Assembly (NCBI RefSeq): GCF_051622035.1
Contig: NC_135358.1
Coordinates: 250,501-314,500, forward strand
From: Arctopsyche grandis
Lineage: Eukaryota; Arthropoda; Insecta; Trichoptera; Hydropsychidae
Direction of reading: 5' to 3'
DNA length: 64,000 bases
Notes under the pieces: model-generated
What the model saw: only the letters and a program-made list of their open reading frames with translations
Database searches by the model: none
Told to the model about the DNA's origin: nothing
Shown here: one piece after another, positions 51,601 through 63,903 of the stretch
Position numbering within the stretch: position 1 is the stretch's first letter
Layout: each line of letters begins with the position of its first letter
Translations under genes and position numbers: made by a program

Positions 51601-54600
51601 TTCAAAAAACTGCTACCTAATATCACATCTAATAAGTATACGACAATCCAGTCGCTTTGCCAATTATCTTGAAACGTCAACCAGTTTATCCAAACTGACA
51701 CGAGAAAATTGATTGATGTCATTCGAAATCTATAAGACAGATCAGATTTTTATTATTTTTATTTGTACCACAAAACGATTTTGAAAATAACTGTCAACTT
51801 ACTTGGAAAAATAGTGCAATTGGAAACGAATCATATCGGCAAACATTTTGACTATAGGCCCAGGAAAATCTTGAGTAACAAATCGGGTCGCCATTTTCGT
51901 ATATGATTTTTCAGCTTGAATTATAATGCTGAGCAACTCTTTAAACCTAAAGTTTAACATGTAAATCAAATGCTATTTCAATGAACGAATCAAAGAATAT
52001 GTAACTTTAGTATATCGACTAAACGTACAATTTACACTGTCCAATGGTGTCGGGATACTCGGACAATATTGGCATTATGTAGTAAACCACGTGAATAACC
52101 TCGGTGAATCGTCCAGAATTTGCCAATTTTATCAGGAGCGGCGTGGCGTGTTGAAAAATCAACGGGATGGAATGACCCCAACTAGTCATCAACATTAATG
52201 CGAAATTGGTCAGTTGACACTTTCCCGAAATGTCCAATCCCCCCGGTAGGCTCTCCGGTGAAGGAGCCTTGGATATGTCCAATTCCCATTCGATATAATG
52301 TAATTTCAATATTAAAACGCACTCCCATATCCATTCTGGAGGTGGTTTCTTCGGTTGGGTTAGCTGTTGAGCTAAATTGCATAAAAATATAGCAACATCG
52401 CGTTGATTATCAAACCCTAATCCCCTAAAAGAACAATATGTTTTTTAATATCAGGGTATGTATTTAATATCAGGGTGTGTCCAAATAAAGTAAAAACAAC
52501 TCACCCGTGACACTTCCAATCTAAAACCTTCAATAGAAGAGGTATCAAATCGATTTTTGCCTCTTTCCAAAATTGTAAAATATTCAACAAGTGTTGGCTG
52601 GTCGGTCTCCACAAATTCAAAGGCAGATTGTGAAACCATTGTGTGGAGACTTTTGAAGGCATCATATTCAAGGCGACTCCGATGTACTGTGGATTAGTGT
52701 GCAAAACTGTGCCACACAACGTCCTCGCCCATTCACCACAACTCAAATCGGAAAAATCCGACAAGTATCCGATCTAAAACATGAATCAACATATTAAATA
52801 AACAATAAATCGAAATAAAAATTGGCGTCGTCGATTGATTTATGTGCATACCTCAAATAAATTTTTCACAACTGTAACAATGAAATCTTCTTCGATACGA
52901 GCGATGGCCATATTGGAAATGGTGACCAACGTGTAATAGCACTGCACGCTGTCAGAAACTATGATTAAATGAAACCATTACGTTTTTGCTCAAAAAACAG
53001 TTTTGAATTTGAACAGTGATAAAAATCAAAAATATACCCACCAACCAAATTATCAGTGAGACTTTTACACAGAACGGTTATATTTTGATTTAAGCTCAAT
53101 TTGAACGGTAGCTCTGAGAGAAACATGTAACATATATCTTTTGATCCTGTACACTTGATTGTGGACCAACCGGCTAAAAATACGTTATTATATTCAATTG
53201 AAAGTCGCTCGACCAAATTAGCCTCACACTTTGAACTAAAACAAAGACAAATTTATAAGTATGCATGTACATAAGTACATACATGTACATACGTACATAC
53301 ATATAATAATATAACAAGTATGAGGATTAAAAAATGAGAACCTTGCACTTTCCCACAGGTCGGTACAATACATCACACAGTGCAAAGCAATGCGACACAG
53401 CTCTTTAGAAAGTTCTAAATAATTTTTATATGATACTAGTCCAATCCTAATAATCTTGAGAATTAATCTGGTCGCGGAAAATACTTTAAGAATTGATCCT
53501 CCACTCAAATTGCTACCACAAAATATTTCCTAAAAATTAAATATCACACTAATCAAAAACTCAATATTTGTACACAAGTCATATCAATTATTCAGTCAAC
53601 AAATTGTCACCTCATTTCCGTTGTTTCGTATAAGCATGAGCTCTTGAAAGATCTTTTTAAATGGAATTTGCTTAATGAGTCCTACAATATCGTTCTCTTT
53701 AAGCGCACCAAAGGTTTTAGAACCCACCGTCTCCAAATCCGCCCCTTCGCCGTCAGAATCCACCACAATCCACAGAGACTCGTCCGCCTCGCACGCAATA
53801 ATCGCCTCATCATCGTCTGCAAATTATTTATTGTATGTTTGTGCGCGCATACAAATCAACTGCAGATTTAAATGAAAAAATATTATTACCTTGAGCTTGG
53901 GATGAAGACGTTTTAGCAATTTTCGTTTTGTCCACTTCTGTATTGCTTCTTGAAAAAATTAAAATCGTTTCTAATAAGCATAAAGCACTTTCAATATCAC
54001 TTACAGATTTCACGTCGCATTGTATTAAATGAAGAGCCCAACGTATGCCTTGGGATATTCTAAAAATAGATAAAACTGGTAGTCTCGGAGAAAAGGTCAC
54101 TATGTCACGATGGCCTTAATCTACATATACATACATGCATATATGAATATGATTACCTTAAAATATGATGCAAAACAAACAATGTATTAATTAAAGAATT
54201 ATCTCTCTCTAAAAGAGAATTTGCCAAAAGACAGCACCAATTTCTCAATTGTTTCCTGAGATGCTTATCGTAGCCCCAACCAGATGTACGTAGCACCCAA
54301 AACAAAATATGGAGTGATTCTTTCATTTTTAAAGTGCCGCTTACAATAGACGTCCATATCAACTCGTCCACCTGGAAAATCACGCTTAAGTTGCTTGAAA
54401 CTGAATGAATTGAAAAGTAAAGTAAAGTAAACACAAAAAATGAACCTGGATCTTGAGATAGTGTTCCGAGTGGGAGTACAAGGAATGTATTTCAGCAGCC
54501 TTGCTGCGCAACCCGCTCAAATCGTTCTGCAACTCGGCGAAAACAGAGTCTTGAAATGTGGCGTCGGTGTAGTTGTAAGACTTGGAATAGTAAAAACCAT

Positions 54601-55390
54601 CTTGGCATTTGGATCCGGACGTTTTAGTGCACTCCTTGACCATCCAAACGCAATTTTGATTCGCTCTATAGTCGCACATTAGCGTGTCGACATTTTTGTG
54701 GTTGGCGAGACACTTGGATCGAGCGCGCTGATATTCAGTGAGAGCGTCGAACAACGGATGGGTGTGCGAAGGCGACTGCAATTCGTGTCGTTCAAACTCC
54801 ACGGCGAATTCACGCGATCGCACCATTTCCTTAATGCCAAAAATACTCTCCAGCTCTTCAAAACTGAAAGGCTTCACTTCCTGGCATTTCACACTTGTCG
54901 TAACCTTATTCTGAATGCTGATATCTACCCTTTGAAGTTCATTTACTAACGCTGAAAGCTCTCTATAATTAGGCACTGACGGTTTTACTCGTTCCTTTTC
55001 TCTCATTGCCACATCGCTGATCGTCGATTTTATCGATTGTGAATTGTCTTTGATGGTGACTTCTACAATTTCATCGTCAGTTAGTATGATGACCTCTTGA
55101 GCGATTTCCGTTGAACAATCTGTCGAATTACTCGTTTCAGTCCGTTCACGTCGGTTCAGATTGCTTACGACTGCCGTATCAATCGCCGTGTGGGGATCGG
55201 CTTTCATTGAATATTTAAGTTCTGACTCATTGGTCGTATCAGGTTCTAACTCCACCTTGCTACTGACTGCTACATTATCAATATTTATCTCAGACTCCTT
55301 GTTGGGTTCAATTTCTCCATCAACATTTTCGTGACATTTCTGCTTCACCTTTTTCTTCTTCTGTATTGGATATATTCGAAAATTTAACAT
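45633..55390 (-). CDS. EPG5: EPG5, ectopic P granules protein 5 homologue (autophagy tether)
   Basis: EPG5 is a Rab7 effector that tethers autophagosomes to late endosomes or lysosomes. I assembled 31 exons: 55390-54446, 54371-54157, 54059-53890, 53816-53611, 53529-53342, 53235-53042, 52958-52852, 52773-52505, 52424-52029, 51946-51803, 51729-51315, 51240-51098, 51008-50802, 50734-50617, 50350-50019, 49927-49777, 49671-49532, 49444-49303, 49231-49043, 48965-48834, 48749-48579, 48503-48305, 48237-48034, 47949-47777, 47695-47537, 47456-47329, 47229-47015, 46936-46836, 46745-46420, 46222-46028, 45936-45633. Every junction keeps phase. The product is about 2325 residues (human about 2580). Family-like words are DESLWIVVDSDGE (about 455), PPPEWIWEC (about 793), HPIVSLLWQ (about 1110), FHTWLEE (about 1207), RPPVSDRSKLL (about 1568) and the C-terminal NFIKIASALEAMAEQKQCAD. 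The N-terminus is low-complexity and acidic after a KKKKVKQK cluster. A splice acceptor just before that cluster (CAATACAG) means the true start may be in an upstream exon. Donors at 48834 and 47329 are weak, and the last intron is GC-AG. Confidence 0.8.
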
Positions 55391-56667
<1,277 letters not shown>

Positions 56668-56911
56668 ATATATATCTATAAAGCTAAGAATCAAATGTGT
56701 AATGTATACAAATATTTTTATGTACATAGTATCAAAATAATTGTAGAACAAATTTACGCAAAAGTCCGATTATCTCAAACGAAATATTACATGACTTATT
56801 CCACTTTCATAATAACCGGAACATACCTATGTATGTAGTCAGGAACTTGAAAAGTGCACTTAAAAATTAATTGTTGAATTTAATCATCTTCACTGTCACT
56901 CTCAATTATAT

Positions 56912-57294
56912 TGTTACGTACGCCGCGGATTGAGCGAAGTGCACTTAGACCAACGGATATCTGTTATCGGGTTAACTAAGTGCTCGTACTTACTTCCACG
57001 AATTATATCTGGACTCTAGGCATTTAGGCTAAACAATGACCGTTATTAGTTATTTCTCAGAATCGGTACGGGGAGACCCAATGTCGTGGAAATACATATC
57101 CGAATACGTGACTATACAACAGGTAAACAGATTAGGCGTCCTGAGAGATCTACCCTTTATAAGGCGGTACGTAGGCGATATCATGTCATTCTGGACGGAG
57201 CACTGACAGTGTGTGTATCTCCTTAATCATCAATAAATGCTGTGAAACGACTGTTGGTCTTTTACTTGGATCCTCCACCCACCCCTACGCAACA
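56912..57294 (+). mobile_element. Solo LTR of a Gypsy-type retrotransposon (383 bp)
   Basis: It begins TGTTACGTACG and ends CCCTACGCAACA, with TG...CA ends and a TGTT/AACA short inverted terminus. It is flanked by a perfect 4-bp duplication, ATAT (56908-56911 and 57295-57298), as produced by several insect Gypsy lineages. A TATA-like CTTTATAAGG lies near 57163 and an AATAAA near 57233, in the right order for an LTR read on the + strand. No internal retroelement sequence is adjacent, so it is a solo LTR from recombination between two LTRs. Confidence 0.78.
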
Positions 57295-57298
57295 ATAT

Positions 57299-58145
57299 TA
57301 TCTCTGTTGCTATATTTATCTACACTGCTAATTTGGTGCAAAAATTACTTATTGTCTTTTATTTCTTTATAAAATTCTAAACATGATATGTTTTTGTAAT
57401 TACATATATGTATATACTACGCTTAAAATTCCCCAGACAGTGGAAATTTTCAACTTATTTCTTTCTTTAGTCCACTATTCACTAATCATGAAAAATATTC
57501 TTTCTACATTGGCATTTTGGCCAGGTATTGCAAAAGCCTCTCCACTCATGTCATATCTTGTGAGAGAAAATACATATATGTAGTGCGGACTACGTGAAAT
57601 TATTGTCAAAATTGAAAAAGAGGACATTATGGGGATAATATAAAAATGATGGAGATGGAACAAAAGAATCGTATTAAAAAAGAGAACATGTTCTTTTAAA
57701 AGAGACCTGTTGGCAACCCTAAATATAAATATGTATGTACACATATATTTATATATGTATTTTTTATAAAACGAGTCGATTCGAATTAGTATGGCCGCAA
57801 ATAAGGAAACAAAGTGTGTACCTATTGCGTATTGCGACGTCTAGTCAAGGGCTAGTTGAATACATATTCACATCATAATAGACCTATTAATATCATAGTA
57901 CATATATTAGATATGCGATAGAAAAGTACCTGTTTAATTTTGACTTGCTCCATGTCAACAAGTCATATGATGACGTATGACGTATGGCGTATGGCGTATG
58001 GCGTATCGCACGAAATGTGTAGCTGTAGACAATAATGTCGAGCTAAGTGAGCAAACGTCAGCTGTCAACAATCCAATGTGGACAATCGACTTGTCCCCAC
58101 TACCGCCAACTATCAAATATTCTTTCACTGAATTTATTTGCTTAC
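57299..58145. other. Intergenic DNA without recognised genes
   Basis: AT-rich sequence with short open frames and no family resemblance. It holds a small tandem repeat of a 7-bp unit (GTATGGC and variants) at about 57972-58007, and a GGTTGCCAA-like word near 57712 also seen in inverse form at about 55684. Nothing else stands out. Confidence 0.6.
57972..58007. repeat. 7-bp tandem repeat, five copies
   Basis: GTATGAC, three copies of GTATGGC, then GTATCGC form a short tandem array. It has no evident function. Confidence 0.8.
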
Positions 58146-58154
58146 ATAATTAAT

Positions 58155-58397
58155 GGTTCGGTGATTACATCCCAAATTTTAATCACTACCAGGATAACCG
58201 CCGCTACGAAAATCGCTCGTGCGGTCTCCTGTCGCACAAAAATTCAGAAAATTGCTCAAAACTGCCCAAATCTCGTAAAAATAAGAATTTGCTGCGCAAC
58301 ATTTGTGCTATTTTTTGGACAGGAGATCCGCGCGAGTGATTTTCGTAGCGGCGGTTATCCTGGTAACGATTCACATTTGGGATGTTACACGTTTACC
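58155..58397. mobile_element. hAT-like MITE (243 bp), GGTTCGGTGAT family, copy 1
   Basis: It starts GGTTCGGTGATTACATCCC and ends, in reverse complement, GGTAAACGTGTAACATCCC. Long inverted arms include CCAGGATAACCGCCGCTACG on both sides. The flanks are direct repeats ATAATTAAT (58146-58154 and 58398-58406); one base more than 8 matches, probably by chance. There is no coding capacity. Confidence 0.85.
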
Positions 58398-58708
58398 ATA
58401 ATTAATGTACATTCTTTATCCCCTTCGCATCAATGTCGTTATCTTTGACGTGATAAATCGACAACTCCATTGGTGGTGCCACTCACATGACAAATATAAT
58501 TATTTATTTATTGCAATTTTGCCATAATGACATCACAAATTTACTCCTGTGCGACACTAATACTAAGTTGCATATGAATTCTCGTGCATAAATCACTGCT
58601 ATTATACTCACCTATGATCTAACAAAGGGTGAGGGAAAGGCGTTTCGGTTCAACTACAGACATCACGCCAACACATTCGCGCTACAGTCTATTGAGCGCA
58701 TGACTTTA
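58398..58708. other. Intergenic spacer between two transposons
   Basis: Nothing recognised. It ends with the TTA (58706-58708) that precedes the Harbinger terminus. Confidence 0.6.
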
Positions 58709-59517
58709 GGTCTGTTCATACTTAACAGCACTGCACGGCTTCAGCACTGCACGACTCCGTTTCAAATATGTCATTTTATTACATTTCTATTCATATCTAC
58801 CTACACGTCGCAGTCACGTCACGTTTACAGCAATTTGGCCGAGTGCAAGGCAAAATCGGCTTACTTATACATTACAGGCTATGACGATACGGTGCAATAT
58901 TGCTTACGTCGTATTGTCGAGTACTTACAATATGAATGCATACACGTGCATTCGTAGCTACGCGTCAGAATACATGTCAGCAAAAATGTTTCGGCGTTTA
59001 TCGAACGAAAAATTATATATAATCGCGTTGTTGTTGGAAGAAGAATCTCAAGAAGGCAATAAAAAAGCACGGAGGCGTTTTGATGTGCATCCCATGTTAA
59101 AAAATAAAAAAAACTGAAGGAGAGTTTTGGACACTGTATAAGGAGCTTGTGGATGATGGACAAATTTTTTTTAAATATTTCCGTAAAAATTTTTTTTTAA
59201 ATATTTGCGCCAAAGCCATGTCGAAAGATTGAACAGCTGTCAACTGTCACTATCGATAATTGGTCCAAAACAGCAAAGCGGCAGACTCATGGCACGTAAT
59301 TCGCGTGTATATTTCCACGATGGCCAAAAAAACGGATACGATACGTTGACGGATGTTGCTGTAAGACATGAACAGAAAATGTCGGGTACTGCTGTAAGCC
59401 TGCCGTGGCGTAAACGTGACGGTTGGTATGAATATACCCATACAAAATGTACTAAAGAATACTTTTCGTACGGCCGAATACCTGCTGAAGTCGGTACGTG
59501 CTGATTAGGTATGAACA
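58709..59517 (+). mobile_element. PIF/Harbinger element, internally deleted
   Basis: The left terminus GGTCTGTTCATACTTAACAG follows TTA (58706-58708). The right end, in reverse complement, reads TTGTTCATACCTAATCAGCA and is a recognisable though diverged inverted terminus. Both continue to ACTTCAGCA or GCTTCAGCA. The interior has only the start of a transposase. At about 0.81 kb it is far shorter than an autonomous element. The exact right edge and duplication are unclear (AATTAAC follows). Confidence 0.72.
58985..59192 (+). pseudogene. PIF/Harbinger transposase, N-terminal fragment
   Basis: The reading starts MFRRLSNEKLYIIALLLEEE and runs to the word RRRFDVHPMLKNKK. After a one-base shift in the A-run at about 59100-59114 it resumes as TEGEFWTLYKELVDDGQIFF then KYFRK. 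The word VHPxLKNRKTEGEFWTLYKEL, with DDGQIFFKYFRM next, is the usual N-terminus of insect Harbinger nucleases just before the HTH and DDE_4 domain. Sequence after KYFRK is not transposase, so the catalytic domain has been deleted. The gene is dead. Confidence 0.75.
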
Positions 59518-59990
59518 ATTAACTTTAATTGCAACATTTTTTAATACAAAATATTTTTCTCCCGCACATGATACTAACATTCGAAATCAAAGTAAAAAAA
59601 ATGTGTTCGCAAATCCACCCAAGTAGTCCATTTAGGAAAATAATGTCCTTTTTTCGACGTACCGATTTTGAAATTAATCATTTTCGGACTCTTGTGTATA
59701 CTATATGTAACTGATTAAGGGTGTTGAGCGCTCGACCCTATCTTCCTCCAGCTGTACTGAAATGAAAGATTGTTCGTAGTACATAATGTTAAAACCCCCC
59801 AAATATTAAATTTAATCCTAGAATAATCTATTTAAACACACGATAGAAAGGGATTTTATAAATCCATGGGCACTAAACTAAATAAATAAAATACTATATT
59901 TAATATGAATCTATGTAATGTTTACATATACATTTAAGTATGTACATTCAGGCTATTTAAATGTTGCTAACAAATTAAAAAAAAAATAAA
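59518..59990. other. Intergenic DNA downstream of ATPAF1
   Basis: AT-rich, with no recognised gene. The part next to 59991 is the ATPAF1 3' untranslated region. TTTATT words near 59880-59890 could give its poly(A) signal on the minus strand. Confidence 0.55.
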
Positions 59991-61968
59991 CTAAGTAATT
60001 TTAATGTCTTCTAGTTCGGCGACCAAGTCCATGTGTTTGAATCTATCAGGATTATTTGTAAAATCGTGCAATAATCTTAACTTGGACGGAAAATCTTGTC
60101 CATAATACATCTGGAATTGATTTGCTAAACACTGAGCCTCTTTCCCATCCAACACATTCTGAAACAAAATAGATTTAAGTATGTATGTAGCACATTAAAA
60201 ATTAAGAAATAAATAAATTATTGAAAATATGTAGTGTTATTAATTATTGAAAGTATGTATGTTTTAAAATAGGGGAAAATTTTAAATGCGCATTTATTGT
60301 AAGCATTTTATAAAATTTGTGTGAATTAAAAAATTATTATATCATTTAAAAAAAATACACAATTTAGAAACAATTTCTAATATACATATTAAAAAAAACA
60401 GCAATAGAAAATAATTATAAAACAAAAGAATACATAAAAAGTTTTATGTTTTTTTAAATAATATTTGTACGCTTAAAAAAATAAAATACGAAATAAGACT
60501 AAAGACCTCTAATAAATAAACCAAAAATAGTTCATTTGAAAAATCCAAATCTGTTGTTTTAATAAGGTCAGCATTTTAATAGCAAATGCGGGCATTTGAT
60601 AAGGTATTTTCAAAGTAGAAAAATATAAATCAACCTAAAACGAATAAAATACGCATTAAAGATCTCGCATATAGGATCGGCAACGTCTCAACCAGCAACC
60701 ATCCAAGTTGGCCCACTATATATAATAGGTGTTTAATCTTAATAGCTCGCGACTTAAGAATTTGTGAATTAAACTGCAAATTTGTTGTAATTTAATTCGC
60801 ATTTTTTTTATTTCATGCTACAAGTATAATATTGCTCAATGTAACATTTTTATTTCACAGAAATATTTATTTAAGGCGCAATGTATTTTATTCTAATGCG
60901 CAAATGATTCGGTGTAAGTAGCAAAGCTATTATTTTTAAATGCACCGTTAAATCGCACCGTATGTAATATGAGGACATTTAAATTAGTCAACCATCAATG
61001 TGGCGAAAGATAAACATAATCCGAGAAATCTTTTAAATGTAACCATAATTCAAACCTTATCGTATTCTCCTCTCATTAATACAATTCCCTTTTCATCCAT
61101 CAATTCCTTATAATGAGTCACCGTAAGACATTCGGGAGCATTTTCCTTATGTATCTACAAAAACCATATGAAAACAATTGATAAATGAGACAAATTTGTG
61201 TGTATTGGATATGAGATAATAAAATATGATATACTACTTGAAAACACAAGAGTGTGGTAAAATGAACTGTGTTATCAGCTGCTTGACACATAATGAATTC
61301 ATAGCCTTGTGATCTCGGCAAAGGGAAAAGAAACGTAGGGTACTTTGCGATTCTTTCCTCCATTTGTTTATAATTATCTGCCGGTATGACAGCGGCGATA
61401 ACGTCTTTTTGAATGTGATACTTGTGCCAAATCTCAACAATTTCATCTTTGTCCTTCTCGTGCACCAACTCTATTTTAAATATATCGTCTAATCTTTTCC
61501 GTGTCGTGGATAAAGACGATTCCTTCTGCGGCGCTTTAGGGTTGAGCACGGGAGCATATCGTCTGGAATTTATAAAGAAAATTATAGCGTTGATTGAAAA
61601 TAATCAATCTACGTTTATAATGCAGTTATCATGCGCACCGTTCAGCTGCCTTTAAATCTGGTACCGGCTGAGCCTTTTCTGTTTGTTCGATTCTCTGCAT
61701 AAACTCATCAGGAGAAACTTTCTGGAGGGTCGCTATTTTATCGGCGTATTTCTTATAATAGGGATTCGTTTGCAAGTCTTCCATGACCTACAAAGTCGAT
61801 ATACATTAGTGAAAATTGGATTTCAGAAGTACATATGTACATATAAAGATTGCATAAATTAAGATTTTGACTGGCCTTTTGAAGATTGTGACTGGAACTC
61901 ATGATAGATCTGTACAAAATAGGCAATTTTGACAACAAATATACACGAGTGTTTAAAATTAAGGCCAT
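59991..61968 (-). CDS. ATPAF1: ATP synthase F1 assembly factor 1 (ATPAF1/ATP11)
   Basis: ATPAF1 is a mitochondrial matrix chaperone that binds the F1 beta subunit during assembly of ATP synthase. The exons read are 61968-about 61872, 61787-61639, 61562-61238, 61154-61056 and 60158-59991, about 278 residues. Exon 1 ([20 protein letters not shown] then [12 protein letters not shown]) is basic and hydrophobic with no acidic residue, like a mitochondrial presequence. Family words are [55 protein letters not shown] and [20 protein letters not shown], the typical ATP11 domain order. Exons 2-5 join in phase with GT-AG introns. Exon 1 to exon 2 is unresolved: the visible donor at 61871 leaves one extra base, so another donor or acceptor must be used. 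Intron 4 is long (897 bp, AT-rich). It is somewhat shorter than the human protein (about 328). Confidence 0.85.
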
Positions 61969-62616
61969 ATATTAGGCGAACGTCTTAATCAGTTCCTCAA
62001 AATAGAAATGTCAAAAGCGGCTGACATTTGACATAACCCCGCTCTTAGATCGTCTGCAGTCAGTGCTGCCAGCATATTTTAAATCTTCAAATTTCACAAT
62101 GGCGACATTTAATTTTAGTTTCAATGTTTCTGATGCGTTTCAGCTTCGAATTTTCTTACATTCTGCTGTGTGTTAACGAGAAAAAGCATTTATCAACGCT
62201 AAATTCTTACTCTTCACGTTGGCCGCCATACGTGCACAAAAGATGATTCTCCCAAGGAAGGGGTCAAAATTTTTGATCAGTAAGGAATGGCTTTCTAGGG
62301 GAGGGGGGGAGGCGATATATTAAATTTTAAAAAATGAGTGTATATAAAACTATTTCGTATAAAAATATTTTATTTATTTATTTTTATCAATAAAATTAAT
62401 AGTAAAATAATTTTAAAAAATCTATTGAGAGATTTCGTTTGTTGGTTTAGTATTTTAGTATTTTAATTCATAACAATACAATTAAACAACGTGGATAGTC
62501 CCGTTCAAATCTAGGGGGGGCAGCTGCACCCCCCCCCCCCTCCTCCAAATGACGCCTCTGTGTGTATCAAAACAAGATAAGCACCGAAAATTATTTTCGA
62601 ATGCCGATCTTTTTTT
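61969..62616. other. Upstream of ATPAF1; no firm gene
   Basis: A divergent + strand ATG at 62099 (CACAATGGCGACATTT) opens a 25-codon frame, 130 bp from the ATPAF1 start. It could be a first exon sharing a bidirectional promoter, but no continuation was found. From 62240 on the DNA is repeat-like: G/C homopolymers near 62299 and 62513-62541, and a CAGAGGCGTCATTTGG word (minus strand, 62560-62545) that resembles a hAT terminus. Confidence 0.35.
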
Positions 62617-62885
62617 GGTAAACGGACTACTAGTCATATGTGAACCAGTCACAGGACAACTGGTCACTCTAGATCGGTCACACAAAATCACCCGTCACAC
62701 TAAAACTGGTTACGAGAAAACTGGTCACATCCTAAAATCGGTCACGAGAAAACTGGTTGACCGATTTAAGGGTGTGACCAGTTTTCTCGTGAGCAGTTTT
62801 AGTGTGACGGGTGATCACATGTGACCGATCTAGAGCGACCGGTTGTCCTGTGACCGGTTCACATTTGACTAGTTATCACCGAACC
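62617..62885. mobile_element. hAT-like MITE (269 bp), GGTTCGGTGAT family, copy 2
   Basis: A nearly full palindrome. The left arm starts GGTAAACGGACTACTAGTC and the right arm, in reverse complement, starts GGTTCGGTGATAACTAGTC. Both continue with GTGAACC, GGTCACAGGACAAC, TCTAGATCGGTCACA and CACCCGTCACACTAAAACTG. ACTGGTCAC words recur within the arms. It is flanked by an exact 8-bp duplication, CTTTTTTT (62609-62616 and 62886-62893), the hAT length. Confidence 0.87.
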
Positions 62886-62893
62886 CTTTTTTT

Positions 62894-63303
62894 GTCACGA
62901 TTCCCAACCAGAGCCGGCCTGAGGATTTTTAGCGCCTCGGGCAAAAGCTAAAATTTACGCCCCCATTTTTAGCATAAGCTACACAATATATTTGAATAAA
63001 ATTAAATATAAAAAAAAAAATAGCATAAATCAAAATAATGAAATTCGTTTACATTTTTATTTTAATATCGATAATTATTCTCGGCTACATAAACAGAACA
63101 TTTTAAACACTGTTTTAAACACGTAGAAAATTATTTAAAATTATTCGTATAAATTCGGGTAAAAACCCGAAAAAGGAAATCGGAAAATCCCAAAAGCAAT
63201 TTTCCGATTTCGAACAATGGGCTTCCAGAAACTTTCGATGTTCAACAACATGCTTTAAAAACCCTAGGGTGACACCATTGTTAACAGGGTCATATATCTA
63301 TGC
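62894..63303. other. AT-rich spacer with a possible transposon end
   Basis: CAGAGCCGGCCTGAGG at about 62910 looks like a hAT-type terminus (CAG with a GC-rich follow-on), but no opposite end was seen. The rest is AT-rich, with a short palindromic patch at about 63175-63212 (GGAAATCGGAAAA and TTTTCCGATTTC). No gene. Confidence 0.4.
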
Positions 63304-63516
63304 GGTTCGGTGATTATTCCGCAAAGAGCGATCTCGTACACATCACTAAAATCTCGATCACGGAACATCTGGCACCCGAAAATTCCATCCATCGAGAGTA
63401 ACACACTCGAACTATCATACTTACGAGAACTCGAATGCTAGATATTCCGTATTCGCGATTTTCGTGGCAACGATTGTCATGTGCCCGATCGCAATGTGCG
63501 AAATAATCCGAATACC
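63304..63516. mobile_element. hAT-like MITE (213 bp), GGTTCGGTGAT family, copy 3
   Basis: It starts GGTTCGGTGATTATTCCGC and ends, in reverse complement, GGTATTCGGATTATTTCGC. It is flanked by an exact 8-bp duplication, ATCTATGC (63296-63303 and 63517-63524). The interior has shorter imperfect inverted arms (AGCGATCTCG and TGCGATCGGG) and no coding capacity. Confidence 0.87.
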
Positions 63517-63649
63517 ATCTATGCACTTACTTGATATCAAAAATAGTAACAGTGCTCTTTTCACCATTATTCAAAATAGAATTCCCCCCTTTCTTTTTTT
63601 CTTCAATTAATTTCCCAACACAATATCCACCATTTTGAGAGTACAAGAT

Positions 63650-63903
63650 CAGGGATGTCATATGGGAGGATAGGGACGGGTATTTTCCCTCCCTCCCCCC
63701 CTCAGATCCTTTTTGATGAAATATTACGACTCTTAATCAAATCGATTATTCGTTACTTAAAGCTTCGGCCAGCAGAAACATGTCGATCAGAAGCTTTTTC
63801 AAAAAAAAAAAATGATCTTATAAAAATACAAACATAAACTAGCCAACTTTTAACATAAACCCCCCCCCCCCTCCCCTTGGAAATATCTGAAATGACGTCT
63901 CTG
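63650..63903. mobile_element. Possible hAT-like MITE with G/C-run ends
   Basis: The left end CAGGGATGTCATATGGGAGG and the right end, in reverse complement, CAGAGACGTCATTTCAGAT are similar terminal repeats. Each is followed inward by a C or G run (about 63688-63703 and 63860-63877). The flanks (TACAAGAT and TACGTCGT) match only in part, so the duplication is unproven. A second CAGAGGCGTCATTT word at 62560 may belong to the same family. Confidence 0.45.

Noticed and set aside
54440..54949. Plus-strand frames of 80 and 83 codons opposite EPG5 exon 1
   Set aside because: They are antisense shadows of a long coding exon with no motif of their own.
59205..59518. Overlapping + and - frames of 92-99 codons at the right end of the Harbinger element
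   Set aside because: Neither frame shows a known transposase or Myb/MADF motif. Kept as filler of a deleted element, not as a gene.
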